A stretch of DNA of 64,000 nucleotides from Geosiphon pyriformis (GCA_016748015.1 JAAOMT010000752.1:318976-382975); one strand, 5' to 3'; numbered from the stretch's first letter, positions 36,735 through 48,889 are shown. Notes: a model not told the origin generated them from the sequence alone. A program made the numbers and translations.

Positions 36735-38033
36735 ACGACAGGGTAAAACCTGCAATAGGGTAAAAACCTGTAAACCCCGTGATTGTATCAAGTGAAATCT
36801 GCGATAAATAGACATTTTTTAAGAGCAACGGCCCCTTTTGAGGGCAGACCCAATTGAAGGTACTGTAAAGTCGACCAAACTAAGTGGCACAACTTTGAAT
36901 GGAAAATTCAAACAAGTAATACTGTTATTATTGAAACAGGTAAGCTTAAAAATAGAGATCCTTCTTTATTACATATAACGATCAGTTTTTATTGCAAAAA
37001 ACTCAAATCTTTCCATAGATGACAAAATCCATTGTATAACCACTTTTGGGAGGAGGACGCGACTTCCAATTGCCATTGCCCTTGCTTTGTAGGTTTTTTG
37101 CAACCCATCGTATTGATACCAGCCAGAATTTTTAAAATTTTCGAAACGAACATCGGCAATATGATGGATGTCGTTACAAAAAGAAACTCCCATCAGGCGA
37201 TATCTATATTAAAAAATTAATAAATAAATACAGTAAGTGATAAACTTAATTCAAATTTACCTTTGTTTTGTAATTTGATTTCCTTTAGGAAAATTGATTT
37301 CTTCTGGTAAATCTTTGTTCTGAAGAGACCTCTTTTCATTAATGGTGCTAATTCCCGTAACATTGATGACAAGGATCAGAGGCAGTCGCTGGTCGATTTG
37401 TCTTTTTGATACGGTATCACCCATTCTATAAATAAAGATAAAGTTAATACTTTTTAATTTTGATTAGAAATTATTCTTTATTTTATACCCTATTGGAACA
37501 TCCAAGATATTCTACGTATGCCAACTTTGAATTTGAATTTTTGTTTGCATCTTCATTTACAAGTGTAATGGCTTTTACATCTCCTTCACGTACCTTAATA
37601 TTCAATAAAATACTATTGTATAGAAGTATAATTCATATAAATAATAATCTCTTACCCACTTCTTATGCATACAGTCATGATCTAGAATTTTATAGCCGTT
37701 ACTAAGACTACCACCTCCTAGGGATACCGTATCAGACATATATAAGTCTAACACTGAGGGTACTTGTATAAGTGGCAATTGTATGCATCGAATAGTTGAC
37801 AATAATGGGCGCCAAATGGCCTTTTTTGTTTCAATAGAGCTAGTAGACAAAGCATAATCGCCCATTAGTGCTAATGTTACACATTTTATATATTTCATTT
37901 TCTCACTTGATACAATCACGGGGTTTACAGGTTTTTACCCTATTGCAGGTTTTACTAATCTATCCCAGGTTTTACCCAATCTATCGCAGGTTTTACATTA
38001 CATGGCTGATCATCGCAGATTTCACCCTGTCGT
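36735..38033. mobile_element. 1.3-kb terminal-inverted-repeat element
   Basis: The left end starts ACGACAGGGTAAAACCTGC at 36735. The right end at 38033 is the reverse complement, ACGACAGGGTGAAATCTGC. A longer inverted repeat lies inside: about 36742-36800 matches 37905-37960 in reverse, including the run GTTTACAGGTTTTTACCC. The right end carries extra copies of CAGGTTTTAC. The 8-mers outside the ends, ATTATATT (left) and TTTATATT (right), agree at 7 of 8 and may be a target duplication, but the region is AT-rich and this could be chance. The element has ordinary base composition between AT-rich blocks, so it seems young. The superfamily is not certain. It encloses a spliced gene on the minus strand. 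Confidence 0.65.
36962..37919 (-). CDS. Gene inside the TIR element; C19-peptidase-like His box
   Basis: Minus-strand coding segments. One starts at the Met near 37919 or 37898 and runs to about 37655 (LSTSSIETKKAIWRPLLS). A short one at about 37492-37595 follows (EGDVKAITLVNEDANKNS). A third at about 37262-37424 follows (MGDTVSKRQIDQRLPLILV). The last begins near 37205 and ends at a stop at about 36969 (YRLMGVSFCNDIHHIADVRF, then NSGWYQYDGL). Splices one and three keep frame. The second junction (AATAGG, then GTATAA) is one base out of phase with the next exon, so either the site is misjudged or the gene is broken. The final part resembles the His box of ubiquitin-specific (C19) proteases, where a His is followed by an aromatic residue and then W-Y-x-Y-D-G; the matching Cys box is not evident. 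It may be a captured host gene or an element-encoded protein. The function is unproven. Confidence 0.5.
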
Positions 38034-38649
38034 TTTATATTAATAAACTGTCATTTTCTTCTAACTTTGGCATAAGACTGCTTCACATAAAGAAATAAAA
38101 ATGTTTGGTATTTCTCATAATTTTGGAAAATTAGTAGTTTTAATAGACATTAATTCTATTACATAGTAAGAATTTTTTAATATTCCTGACTTGTATCTCA
38201 GTTTATATAATCTTTTATTAACAGTTTTGATTACTTTACAGATAAAGAGCTTTGTATTAGTAATTGAATAATTAATCTTAATTTACATAAAATCTTCAAT
38301 CTCATACGATATTTTCCACTTGGTATTTTTATACAGCATTTTTTCTTGCATTACTTTGGCATTACTAATATATTAATCATGAACAATTTGGTATATTTTA
38401 TGATAGTTAGTGAATAAGTTAGTAATATTGTATAGTATATTGTTCTGGTTATTATTATTTTATTAAAAAATATGAGATTAATACAAAATAATATTAAAAA
38501 GTACAAATAATAAAAAATATTACCTTATTTTTTGAAATTATAATAAAAAAAACATAAAATTATTAAAGTGAGTACTAGTATTTTTTAAGAGATTGCTTGG
38601 TTTTTTCACTTATAGCTTAATTTTTTTTAATTTTTTTTCAAGATTATTT

Positions 38650-39290
38650 ACTATATTATGTTATTGCTGTTGGTTTAGTGGTTATTGCTATTGCTCTCAA
38701 TTATTTTGCTACAACTATTGAATATCTTGTTGCTAATTATCTTGTTATTTGTTATCTTATTATTATTATTAATTATCTTGTTACTAATTATTTTGTTGTT
38801 ATTGTTAGTTATTCTGTTATTAATTATTTTATTGCTACTACTGGTTATTTTGTTGTTGGTTATTTTGTTGTTGGTTATTTTACTGTTGCTGTTAATTATC
38901 TTATAATCTATTATTTTATTGTTATTATTAATTATTTTGTTATATATTATCTTTGTTGTTACTGTTAATTATCTTTTTATTTATTATTTTATTACTGCTG
39001 CTGGTTATTTTATTACATATTATCTTGTTATTATTGCTGGTTATATTGTTGTTTATTATCTTGTTGCTGTTGCTAATTATTTTATTACATATTATTTTGC
39101 TGTTTTTATTAGTTATCTTGTTGCCTATTATCTTATTGCTGCTGTTTATTATTTTGTTGTCATTATTAATTATTTTGTTATTTATTATTTTGTTGCTTTT
39201 GTTGCTATTAATTATTTTGTTACTGGTTATTTTACTATTATTGCTGGTTATTTTATAATTGTAATTTGTCTTGTTATTAATTACTATTAT
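38650..39290 (+). repeat. 15-bp minisatellite, T-rich on the plus strand
   Basis: About 600 bp of diverged 15-bp units close to GGTTATTTTGTTGTT, with almost no C on the plus strand. Because the unit is a multiple of three, two plus-strand frames remain open across most of it and encode monotonous Tyr/Val/Ile- or Leu/Ile-rich text. I regard these as by-products of the repeat and not a membrane protein. Confidence 0.85.
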
Positions 39291-39299
39291 GTTTAATTT

Positions 39300-40489
39300 T
39301 TTGTTAAATTAATTTTTTATCAACTGGTTTTATATTTAAGTTGTTAAATTTTTTTTTTGCATAATTAATTATTCAAAAAAAAACTTAAAAAAAAATTAGT
39401 TTGTGTAAAATTTTTTTTCAAATATTATTTAATAAGATAAAAAGCCAATAATTATAAAAACTTTTATGTTCATTGTATTTAAACATAAAAATAAATTAGT
39501 CATTTTTTAAATAATTCAACCAATATAAAAATAATGTATTTTATATATTATTTAATATAAATTATATAATTAATTATTAATTTCTTTATCTTTTATTTAT
39601 TTTAAAAGTTTTTGTTATAATATATTATTTACTTATTTGAATAATTTTTGGGATTAAAAATGTTTTAAGTATCTATTTATAATATAAATAGTTGATTATA
39701 TTTCTGTTAATTTTCTGATTATATTAGTCATAAACTTTTTTTATTATTGGTTTAAAGAATTTTTGAAAGTTTAAATATAGTAAAAAGTTAAAAAAAAAGC
39801 TTGTTATTTTTTGGTTTTTTAAAAAAAAAGACTATAGCCCAAAAAAATTTTGTAAAAAAATTTTAAACATAATAAATATATTTGTAAAAATTATTTAATT
39901 GATTATACATATTAATCAAGTCTATTTGTAAATAATACATGAAGTTTTTTATTAAAATTGAATTTGTAATTATTGATTAAGCTAAAAATTATTACATAAT
40001 ATATTTAATACAACAAAAATAAAACTGTTTTATTAAATTTTTAAACACTCAAGTGTATTTATTTTTAATCTATAAATAAAAAATTATTAGTATTTATTTA
40101 TATAAAAAATTAAATTAATATTATATACTATATTATAAGTTTTGTTTTTCTATATTTTATTTTTAAATAAAATTTACATAGTTTTTTATATAATTTTTTT
40201 TTAAACAGAGTAGTTTTTTTGTTTTTTTAAGATAAAATATATTTTGTTTTTTAACTTGTATAATATAAAAAATAGTATATATCTAATACTTTAATTTAGA
40301 ATCAAAGTTTTTTTTTTAGGAATATTTTTTAATATTTCAATATATTAATTTATATAATCTTAAGAAAACAAAGTTTTAGCTCATTTTTTTTTACTTTTAA
40401 TTAATAAATAGCTTTTCAAAAGATCAAAAATGTTTTTTAAGTAAGCTATTCATAATTTATTAATAATAAATAGTATTAAAAAACCATAA
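39300..40489. other. AT-rich gene-free block
   Basis: No gene or recognisable element. Composition matches decayed transposon DNA. Confidence 0.4.
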
Positions 40490-40672
40490 AAAAACACGTT
40501 AAATATTAAAACTTTAATTTTTTAATTGGTTAATTAAAAACTTTTTACTGGTCAATTAATCATATAAGATAATTGGTTAAATTAATTTGAAATCAATACA
40601 ATATTAAATTAATAATTCTGAATTAACTTAAAATTCCGAATTAACTTAAGTTGATTTAAAATCAACTTAAAT
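40490..40672 (-). repeat. Palindrome-rich repeat, copy 2 of an inverted pair
   Basis: Reverse-complement partner of 36411-36600. Most differences turn C or G of the first copy into T or A, so this copy has decayed further. Whether the two are the ends of one 4.3-kb element or two independent insertions cannot be told from the sequence alone. Confidence 0.7.
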
Positions 40673-41074
40673 TTTATTTTAATTTATAATATATATGTAA
40701 ATTAAGTTTAAAATAAATCAAATAAATATTTAAAATTGTATAAAAAATAAATTTAAGCATTAATTTTAAAGATAACTATATATAATTGTATAGATTATTT
40801 TAATTATTGAAAAAGTAAAAAAGTAATAAATAAATTATTAAAATAAAAAAATTGTTATTACTATTTATTTTTAAGTAAAAACTAATTTTAATATAAGTTT
40901 TATAAAGAAAAATAATCAAATTTATAATTAGAACACAAGAAGTAAATCGAAATTAAACAATAAACTATTTAATTAAAGAATAATCAAAATTTTTTTAAAA
41001 AGTATGGTATTGTTACCTAAATAGAAAAAATAATCTAAATAATTAGAAAAAAATATGATTGACATATAAAAACA

Positions 41075-41165
41075 CAAAATAATATAAAATAATATAAAAT
41101 AACGTAAAATAATGTAAAATAATATATAATAACACAGAATAATCCGAAAAAGCACAGAATAACTA
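41075..41165 (+). repeat. 10-bp tandem repeat
   Basis: About nine imperfect units of AAAATAATAT (variants AAAATAACGT, AAAATAATGT, CAGAATAATC). Simple-sequence tract; the short minus-strand frame across it is not a gene. Confidence 0.8.
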
Positions 41166-41903
41166 ATAATAGCAAAAGATAATTAGTTATAATATAAAAA
41201 AACAAAACAATAACTGAAATAGTAAGTAATAGCTAATAATAATAAATAATTAAAAGCAATCTTATAGAACTAAAAATGTATAAAAAAAAGTAGTTTTAGT
41301 AAATAAAAACAAGACAGATTAGATAAAAATTGGAGTAAAATTCATATCTTATTCTTAATATTAAAGATTCTTTTTTTTTTATTAAGTTTATATTTTTAAC
41401 TTACTGAATAAAATACTATTGTTTAAACTCATAAGTCTATAATCCAAATTGTTTAATTATTATAATTTAATTATTTATTTATTTACTAAAAGCACGAATA
41501 GATTTTGAAGGTGATTTTTTGTTTTAAGTTGGATGTAATTAGCATAAATTTTTTTGGAATTTTAATAACTTAGATTAATTGTTCTTAATTATAACAATTA
41601 ACAGAACATTAACTTTTTTACTTTTTTATTTTTTTTTTATTTTTTTTATTTTTATTTTTTTTCTTCTTATGAAATGACAACATTAGAAATTTATTGTTTG
41701 AGAATAAACTTTATAATAGCTTAATAAAAAAGAAAAGTTTCTTCCAAATTTGAATATTAACTTTATTTTATTAGCTTATCAGAAAAACAAAAAATACTAC
41801 CAAACTCTAAAAACTGTATTTGACTAACTTAAAAAAAATACAAATACAACAACTTAATTATAGAAATACCATCTCTGTAACTTATAATTAAAAAACTTAA
41901 TAG

Positions 41904-42764
41904 TGTTACACTCAAAAAAATAATAATAATAGATAAACAATAAAAAAAAAACACATAATATTAAAATTGCCAACTAGAATAAAAAAAAAGAAAAAAGAAT
42001 ATTTCAAAAAATTTTGAACTTTTTAAGAAATCAAAAATTTTTTGAGAAATCCAAGATATTTCAAAAAATTAAAGATTTTTTAGAAATATTAGCAAGAAAA
42101 AAGAGATTTTTCATATAATAAAAATTATATATATATAATAATAATGTTAAAATGAAAAAAAACAAGTTCCTAAAAACAAGTAGTTAGCAACAAATTAATT
42201 ATAAAATATCTTTTCCTTTAAAAAATAGTTTTTTATATCTTAAAACAAAGTTATATTTATATTAATAAAATATTTATTTATTATTCAATTCATGTTATTC
42301 TCATTATTAAATTAAAATTGTTATTTTTTAACTCTATTAGCAACTTATGTTAATAATATCTGTTACTTAATTATATTGAACTAATAGTTTTTGATTATGG
42401 CTATTGACGAAATACGAATTTTTTTTTATTTTATTTTATTTATGTTGTTGTTTACTAAATTAATTAAAAAATTAAGCACTGAGATATTAATATCAAAAAT
42501 AGCTTGGTAAAAAACTTATAAAACAAAGATAAAAACTTAAAGATAGCTTATCAGAAAAGCATAATTGTTAGATTAAACTGGCCTTTATACTAGACAAAAA
42601 TTTGGAAAAACAACTATTAAGCAAATCTTTATTTATTATACAAAAAATTCAACCAGAATTTTCAGATCATAAAAACCTTTAGAAATCAACATTATAATTA
42701 GCTATTGAGCATCAAGTTATGAATTTGTTATTTATTTTGCTGTCCCAAATAATTATTTATAACA
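41904..42764 (+). repeat. 5' LTR (family B) of the outer gypsy element
   Basis: An 861-bp LTR from TGTTACACTC at 41904 to TTATTTATAACA at 42764. It matches the reverse complements of 44476-45268, 51720-52523 and 61556-62375. Gag begins directly downstream. A candidate primer-binding site after the LTR is decayed: comparison with the inner element suggests an original TGGTGCTC close to the LTR end, which is only an inference. Confidence 0.85.
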
Positions 42765-42779
42765 TTTAGTACTTTTTGT

Positions 42780-44475
42780 GAGACATAATTTAACAACAAA
42801 CAAATACTAATATCAAATATCTGAAAAAATAACAAACCAAGAAATAATAGGAGAAAATTACTTAAGATTTACGAAATTTTTATTTCAATATTACCAAATT
42901 CATTTGAAACTAATAAGTAATTATTGGTTATAGAATTAACTTTTAATTTCTACATTAACAAAAAAATTGTAGATTACTTGGGAAAAAAAAAATCTAAACA
43001 CTACTATTAAGAATTTTTATAACAAATTATTACAATACACCAGTTTTTTATAAAATTATAGTTTTATTTCAATAATTACAGAAATAAATCACAAAATTGA
43101 AAAATATATCAGACAGAAATTTTTTATCACTTTTACTAACAAAAAAAAAAGAAATTACAAACTCCAACAAAAATTCTAAAGAAAATATAACTACTTACTT
43201 AAAAAAAATTAAAAGTTGTTTTACTTATATTATTATATACTCAGAAATACTATTAACATATTATTAGGATTTGCATCATTGTTAACTATAAAGATATTTA
43301 TAATTCGAGTTCTATTTCAAAACAATTAAAAAAAATTATAATTATTAAAAACTTATAGCAATTATTTTGAAAAACTAAAATTACAACCAACAACACTATT
43401 AAAACTTAGATTATTGCCACCTCAACCTAATTTTGGATCTATTAGTAATTAGATAAATATTAAATCAAAAGAAAAAAAATAGTAATCAAGAAAATAATAA
43501 CAAAAATCCAATCTCAGATAATTCAAAAAATAAAACTTCAATTGTTTAGATCCAAAAAAACCTAAATAATCTAAATTTTGCTCTTATTATTCAAAAAAAT
43601 GTATTTCTAATTATTTAGATTAATTTATTGTCAGTTATATTAATAGCTTTTTTCTATCAACAATAAATTAACTTATCTCTAAAACAAATAGCATATATAT
43701 TAAATACCAAACTTAAAAAATTTATTGGTAAAAAAAATAATATTCAAGTCCAACTAAACAATATTACAAAAGCCATTGTAGTCAATGGTTGAAATAATGT
43801 CAAAGCTTTTTAAGCAATTTTATACTTTCTACAAAATACTACTAATTTATAATATTAAAGTCTTATAAACAAATCTAATAATTTTAACATATTTAAAACT
43901 GTGTTTCTATAATATTTTAATAATTATAACAACATTAATTGTTTATTAACTGGCTTTACTACTCTTAAACAAGATAATACTGAAACAGTTATAATTTATT
44001 TAAGATGCTTTCACAAAAATTTACACCAAATTTAAGCAATCAATATTAACTATTTTACAATGTCTTAAATCTTAAATCAGTTTATCTACAGATTATATAG
44101 CAGTTTTTTGTAACAAGTATGTCTATTATACTTAAATACATTCTAAAATATAATTATTTATGTCAAAAATTTTAAATTAGTTAAGTTTAAAGTCAACTAT
44201 ATCTAAGCTATAAATTTAATAATAAACAGATTATCTAAATTAGATTTCAAACTAAAACAGTTTAGTGAAACAATTAACCAAAAAACAAAAACATATTAAA
44301 GCAGACTGCTATTTAAAAATAAATAACTTACCATTGAAAAATTAATATAAAAATTTTAATCACTAATTTCAAATTTTAAATTACATTAGTAGTTTATTAG
44401 AGCCACAACAATACTAATCTTATTATATATTAATAATATATTAGCTATTATACATATTTTCAATATATTAGATGC
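42780..44475 (+). pseudogene. Gypsy gag (outer element), broken
   Basis: Aligned by eye with the reverse complement of 58.9-61.5 kb, the gag of the inner element. Shared text includes the nucleotides CCTAATTTTGGATCTATTAG near 43425-43444. A remnant CCHC knuckle near 44300-44330 reads KHIKADC; the first two Cys are lost. Many stops. The frame is cut at 44475 by the antisense LTR and continues after 45272. Gag normally forms the particle that packages element RNA. Confidence 0.72.
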
Positions 44476-45268
44476 TATTATAAGTAATTATTTGAAGTGT
44501 TAGAAAAATAACAAACCTGTAATTTGGTGCTTAATAGCTAAAAATATTGGTAATTTTTGAAGGTTTGAAGTTTAAAGATTTTAGTTAAGTTTTTTGTATA
44601 ATAAACAGAGATTTAGTTAATAAGTTTTTTCATGAATTTTTTTTTTAGTATAGTGACTAGTTTATTTTGATAATTATGCCTTTCTGATAAGCTATCTTTA
44701 AGTTTTTTATCTTTGTTTCTGAATCTTTTACCAGACTATTTTTAATGTCAATTACTCAGTACTTAATCTCTTAATTAATTAGTAAACAATAAAGAAAATA
44801 AAAAAAAAATAAAAAAAAAAAAATAAAAAAAATAAAAGAAAATTAGTATTTTGTCAATAGTTGTGATCAAAAACTATTAGTTCAGTATGATTAAATATCA
44901 AATTCTATCAATATAAAATGTTAATAGTATAAAATAAATTAATATTTTTTTAATTAAGTAATGATAATATAGATTTAAATAATAATAGATGTTTTATTAA
45001 TATAAGTATAATTCTATTTTAAGTTATAAAAAACTATTTTTTGAAGAGGAATATTGTTATTTTGAACTAAATTGTCTGTTTTTTTTGTTTTTAATATTTT
45101 TTCTATATATAAATAATTCATGTTTTATGAAATTTCTTAAAATTTTTCAATTTTTTTGGCAATTTTGCAATTTCTTAAGAGAAATCCTGAAATTTCTCTT
45201 TTTACTATGTTTATTTCTAATTGATTATTTTATCGACTTATTATAATTTCTAATTTCTATGAATAACA
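44476..45268 (-). repeat. Antisense solo LTR (family B) inside gag of the outer element
   Basis: A 793-bp LTR whose plus-strand text starts TATTATAAG at 44476 and ends GAATAACA at 45268, opposite in orientation to the outer element's own LTR. Flanks ATGC (44472-44475) and ATAC (45269-45272) are a 4-bp target duplication differing by one G/A transition. Gag text on both sides is contiguous when compared with the inner element near 58.79 kb. No internal sequence of its own remains. Confidence 0.78.
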
Positions 45269-45589
45269 ATACTAATATTTGTAATTTATCAAGTTTTACT
45301 GTTACAAGTAATCTATTAAACTCCCAAATTCAAACATTACTATAAAATTTAACTTTAATACTAATGAGAAACCAAAGACTAAAAATTACTTAACAAAACT
45401 AGAAATTAACAATAATTATGTATTAACTAATTTTCAGTGTTTAAACCAATACTCAAAATTGCATTAGTGAAATTTGAAAAGTAAGTATACTTAAAATCCA
45501 GATTTTCAGAGCTATTTAAGTCTATTAACAATTTCTGAAAATATCTTATTCAATAACTTAAAAGTTCAAAAATTATCTACCAACAATAT

Positions 45590-46010
45590 TTCACCAACTA
45601 TGATAATCAAAGATGAATTACTTGCTATTATTTTTCTTTTTAAACTTAAAAACTTAGTAGAAATTTTATTATTTAGTAGAATCACTTTTAATATTAAACT
45701 AATTACTATTATATATACAAATACAAAAGTTAATAGCTATTTTATCAAACTAATTCTTAATAATAGTTTAACAGATAGTATTATTACATAATAATTTATA
45801 GACTAATTAAGTCACTAAATCAATTGAGCTGTCAATTTTAGAATTATTATTACTAATAAAACATAAAAACTTTTATTAACAAAATTGATAATTTTTTATT
45901 TAAAATTAATAGTATTATTATGTTTATCAAAGTTTTAATAATAGAAATTATATAATACTAAGCTTTAATTAATAATGACTGACTTTTTAAAACTGATAGA
46001 ATTCTTGACT
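45590..46010 (+). pseudogene. Gypsy aspartic protease (outer element), broken
   Basis: The open stretch 45600-45791 plus following codons matches the retropepsin of this gypsy family. The active-site segment reads KLILNNSLTDSIIT where a working enzyme needs Asp-Ser/Thr-Gly; the catalytic Asp is now Asn and the Gly is gone. Downstream, KVLIIE is kept. The same region on the minus strand (57.96-58.4 kb) is the inner copy. The enzyme would cut Gag-Pol. It cannot be active here. Confidence 0.8.
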
Positions 46011-46239
46011 AAAATATTTAAAAGCTTTAGCTTAACTATAATAATTAGCATATTTTGGTTTTAGCTATTTGTAATCACTTTAAAACCATTATCAATACAC
46101 AATTATTAATAAAGTTTAGAAAAAAAAATTTATCTGAAAAGCTATTAAGTTCTTATAAACTAAAAAAAACAACAATAAGTTATTATTAATACCTATATAG
46201 AAAAAAAAAAGATGAACTTTAAGTTATTATTTTTACAAA

Positions 46240-46660
46240 TAAATCAATTAACAGTTGCTATGTTTTATACTTAATACTAAAACCAAGAAAACAACTATTT
46301 TACATCTTATTCAAATGCAAAGATTGTAACAAAAAGTTTTTATTTATAAAAGTTTGCATATTACCAAAAAAAAATATAAAATACATATTTGTTACTATTA
46401 CAAAACTTGTTATCAAGAATGTTTTAAATGGCCAAAACAACAAAAAAAGTAAAACAATAAATTTTGTTTTACTTACAGAAAGATTTTTTTAAATAAAAAA
46501 ATATATAACAACATTTTTGGTTGTAAAAAAACATACAATAAATTATGCCAATACATAATTCTTATTAACAATTGAATAAACAAAAAAACATCCATAGATG
46601 CTGTATAAAACAGAGTTTTTTTATATTTGAACAGTTATTTATACAACAAAAATAAAATCT
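46240..46660 (+). pseudogene. Gypsy Cys-rich linker region (outer element)
   Basis: Contains CKDCNKKF near 46315-46340 and further paired cysteines, matching a zinc-ribbon-like stretch on the minus strand at about 57.5-57.8 kb. It sits between protease and dUTPase. Its function is unknown; it is likely nucleic-acid binding. Broken by stops. Confidence 0.55.
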
Positions 46661-47154
46661 AAAAAATGACAACTATTAAAATATTGAAAATTAAAAACAA
46701 CTCACCAAAACTTGTTGAATCTATTCTTATTCCAAGCCCAGATATTTTTATCAATATTATAAGTAATCTAAAACAATTTCATAAATATTATCAAGACTTA
46801 ACACTTACTAAAGAAAATAAAAATAGTATTTAGAACAGTTAAATATTACATTCTGTAATTATTATTTAATTTTATGTAATTTTAAATATTGTGATAATTA
46901 TAATTTTATTTACAATTTACTATTATCTATGATTATTAAATATTTGAAAAAAAACCAATTAGCAAATGTACATAAAAATTAGAATACCAATTATCATAAT
47001 TCAGATTTTAATAATAATAATAACAATAGTTCTAATGCTGTTCACAATAATAATAGCAATGGCAATTCAAATGTCAACTTAAATTTCAAACACTATATTG
47101 TACTTTCAAATTTTTTTATAAAGCAAGAACTTAAATGATTCAACAATAATAACA

Positions 47155-47523
47155 ATAATATTATATCAAAATACATATATAATACTGATACAAAATTTGA
47201 TTTCAGATATTCTAAAAAGAAAGTTATTACATTAAAATCTTATTTACATATTAGCATAGATTTGAAAATTTTAACAACAATAATAGTTTGGTTAGTTTTT
47301 AAATCTAATTTAGCAAAAAAAAAATTAGTATCAAAAAAGAAATGATTAATACAAAATATATAGAAAATATTATTGTAATATTATAAAATAAATCAAAGAA
47401 AGCTTATATTATAAATCCAATAAAAAATAGCTAGACAATATTTCTGTCTTTAGTTAAGATAGTTTATTTAATGTTAATTGAAACAAGAGAAAAATTAAAG
47501 ATAACAACAAGAAAAATAAATGG
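47155..47523 (+). pseudogene. Gypsy-encoded dUTPase domain, 5' part (outer element)
   Basis: Plus-strand text DTKFDFRY near 47180-47210 corresponds to the family's dUTPase motif with Asp-Ala-Gly-Phe-Asp. Downstream come ISIDLKI and FKSNLAKKKLVSKK (the Ser-rich motif, with Arg changed). The C-terminal Gly-rich motif is entered as RKING just before 47524, where a solo LTR interrupts it. The motif resumes as GFKL at 48499. The domain would hydrolyse dUTP to limit uracil in element DNA. Decayed and split. Confidence 0.72.
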
Positions 47524-48494
47524 TGTTACCAGTAGAATTTTAGCTATTAATTAGCATGAAATTACCCTCATAATTCCTATTATTAATTAACATATATTAT
47601 TACCATTTCGATTATCACTTATTATTTAATCAAATTATCAAATATTATTACTCAATCAATAATCCGATTTGTACCATAAAAATTAAGATGATCAAATTAC
47701 ACAATACCCTGAACCATTTAATATAGTCAAAATTCGCCGAAATTAATGAAAATTGGCCGAAATAATCAATAGTTCAGTGAAATAACTTGTAATTCGCCGA
47801 AATGTATCTTTAGTTCACCAAAATTGTAGCAAAGAGAAAAATGCAAGCTCAAAGACTAGTACTACAACAAGTTGTATAAAAGAAGAGCTTCTCTCTTCAA
47901 GAAAATGAATCTTTTCATATCTTATCATAGTATCTTACTTTAGATATCTTAATTGAAACAAATCACTTTTTACATATCTCAAATAAAAATTAAATATTCG
48001 AAAACCAAATCCTTTGATTATTACACTTGAAATTTTCTCAACACAAACTAACATTTTGAAATTGATTAGCTACCAATTTCAGTAATTTGTTAGTGACTCC
48101 AGGCCTGAATAGAAAATGTTTCCCTTAACATAATTCTATTTCCCTTACATTTCTTTTATTTTCTTTCACTTTTCTTATTATAATCATTAAGGTAGCCTAC
48201 AGACAAGATTCCTGTAGAAGAGTTGACTTTTACAGCAAAGTAACTACATATTTTTAGTGAGCTTCCAGACGAGCAATTCCTGGGAAAGAGTTGATGTTTA
48301 CTACAACATAACTACACAAAGTAACTGGCACGGAATTGGCCATTCCACTTATAAGCCCAGCAGTTCAAATTATAGAAGATAATTTGAAGATAAATTCAGT
48401 TATTAGAGGTTCAACTGCTTTCAGAAAACGTGAAACTAGCAACAGACAAATATTAACAACATTCAAGAAAAAAGACCAAAAACCTCTGGTAACA
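47524..48494 (+). repeat. Solo LTR, family A (copy 2), inside dUTPase of the outer element
   Basis: A 971-bp LTR with perfect 7-bp ends TGTTACC (47524-47530) and GGTAACA (48488-48494), flanked by the exact 4-bp duplication ATGG (47520-47523 and 48495-48498). It has clearly more GC than the host element, so it arrived after much of the host's decay or escaped it. Removing it with one ATGG joins the dUTPase frame. It is the best preserved of the three family A copies. Confidence 0.93.
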
Positions 48495-48880
48495 ATGGAT
48501 TTAAATTAATAAATAGAATAGAATTATCAGTCAATATAGCAGAAAAAGAAATAATTAATAAGAAAAGAATTATCTCTATTTATTAATCAATTCTTATTCT
48601 ATTATAAAATTAATATATATTAACTATAAAAAAATGAAAAATCAACTTCAGATTTTTAAAATAGAACTTACTATTTGTAAATTCAGAGAAATTACTATTA
48701 CAAATTTGTACTTGCAAGCCAAAAACTATAAATACATCAAAATTTCAATCCACAATACAATTAAAAATCTAATTAAAATATCAAGTAGAATAATTATAAA
48801 ATACTTGAACACTAAAGTTGAGAACCAACTACCAACTGGTATTTTAAACTTTTTACAGCTGTGTTAATATATAAATTTAA
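48495..48880 (+). pseudogene. Gypsy dUTPase end and pol linker (outer element)
   Basis: After the solo LTR the frame continues GFKLINRIELSVNIAEKEII, then an open stretch at 48634-48867 with MKNQLQIFKIELTICKFREI and ENQLPTGILNFLQLC. The latter is the spacer between dUTPase and RT in this family. The inner copy carries the equivalent at about 56.1-56.4 kb on the minus strand. Confidence 0.72.
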
Positions 48881-48889
48881 CATTATAAA

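Noticed and set aside
38678-39296. Long plus-strand frames resembling a multi-pass membrane protein
   Set aside because: Both frames are the translation of a 15-bp tandem repeat whose length is a multiple of three; there is no start context, splice structure or non-repetitive domain.
40973-41155. 60-residue minus-strand frame
   Set aside because: It is the translation of a 10-bp simple repeat.
41899-42769. Solo-LTR target duplication around 41904-42764
   Set aside because: Flanks AATAG and TTTAG do not match well, and gag begins directly downstream, so this is the 5' LTR of the outer element and not a solo LTR.
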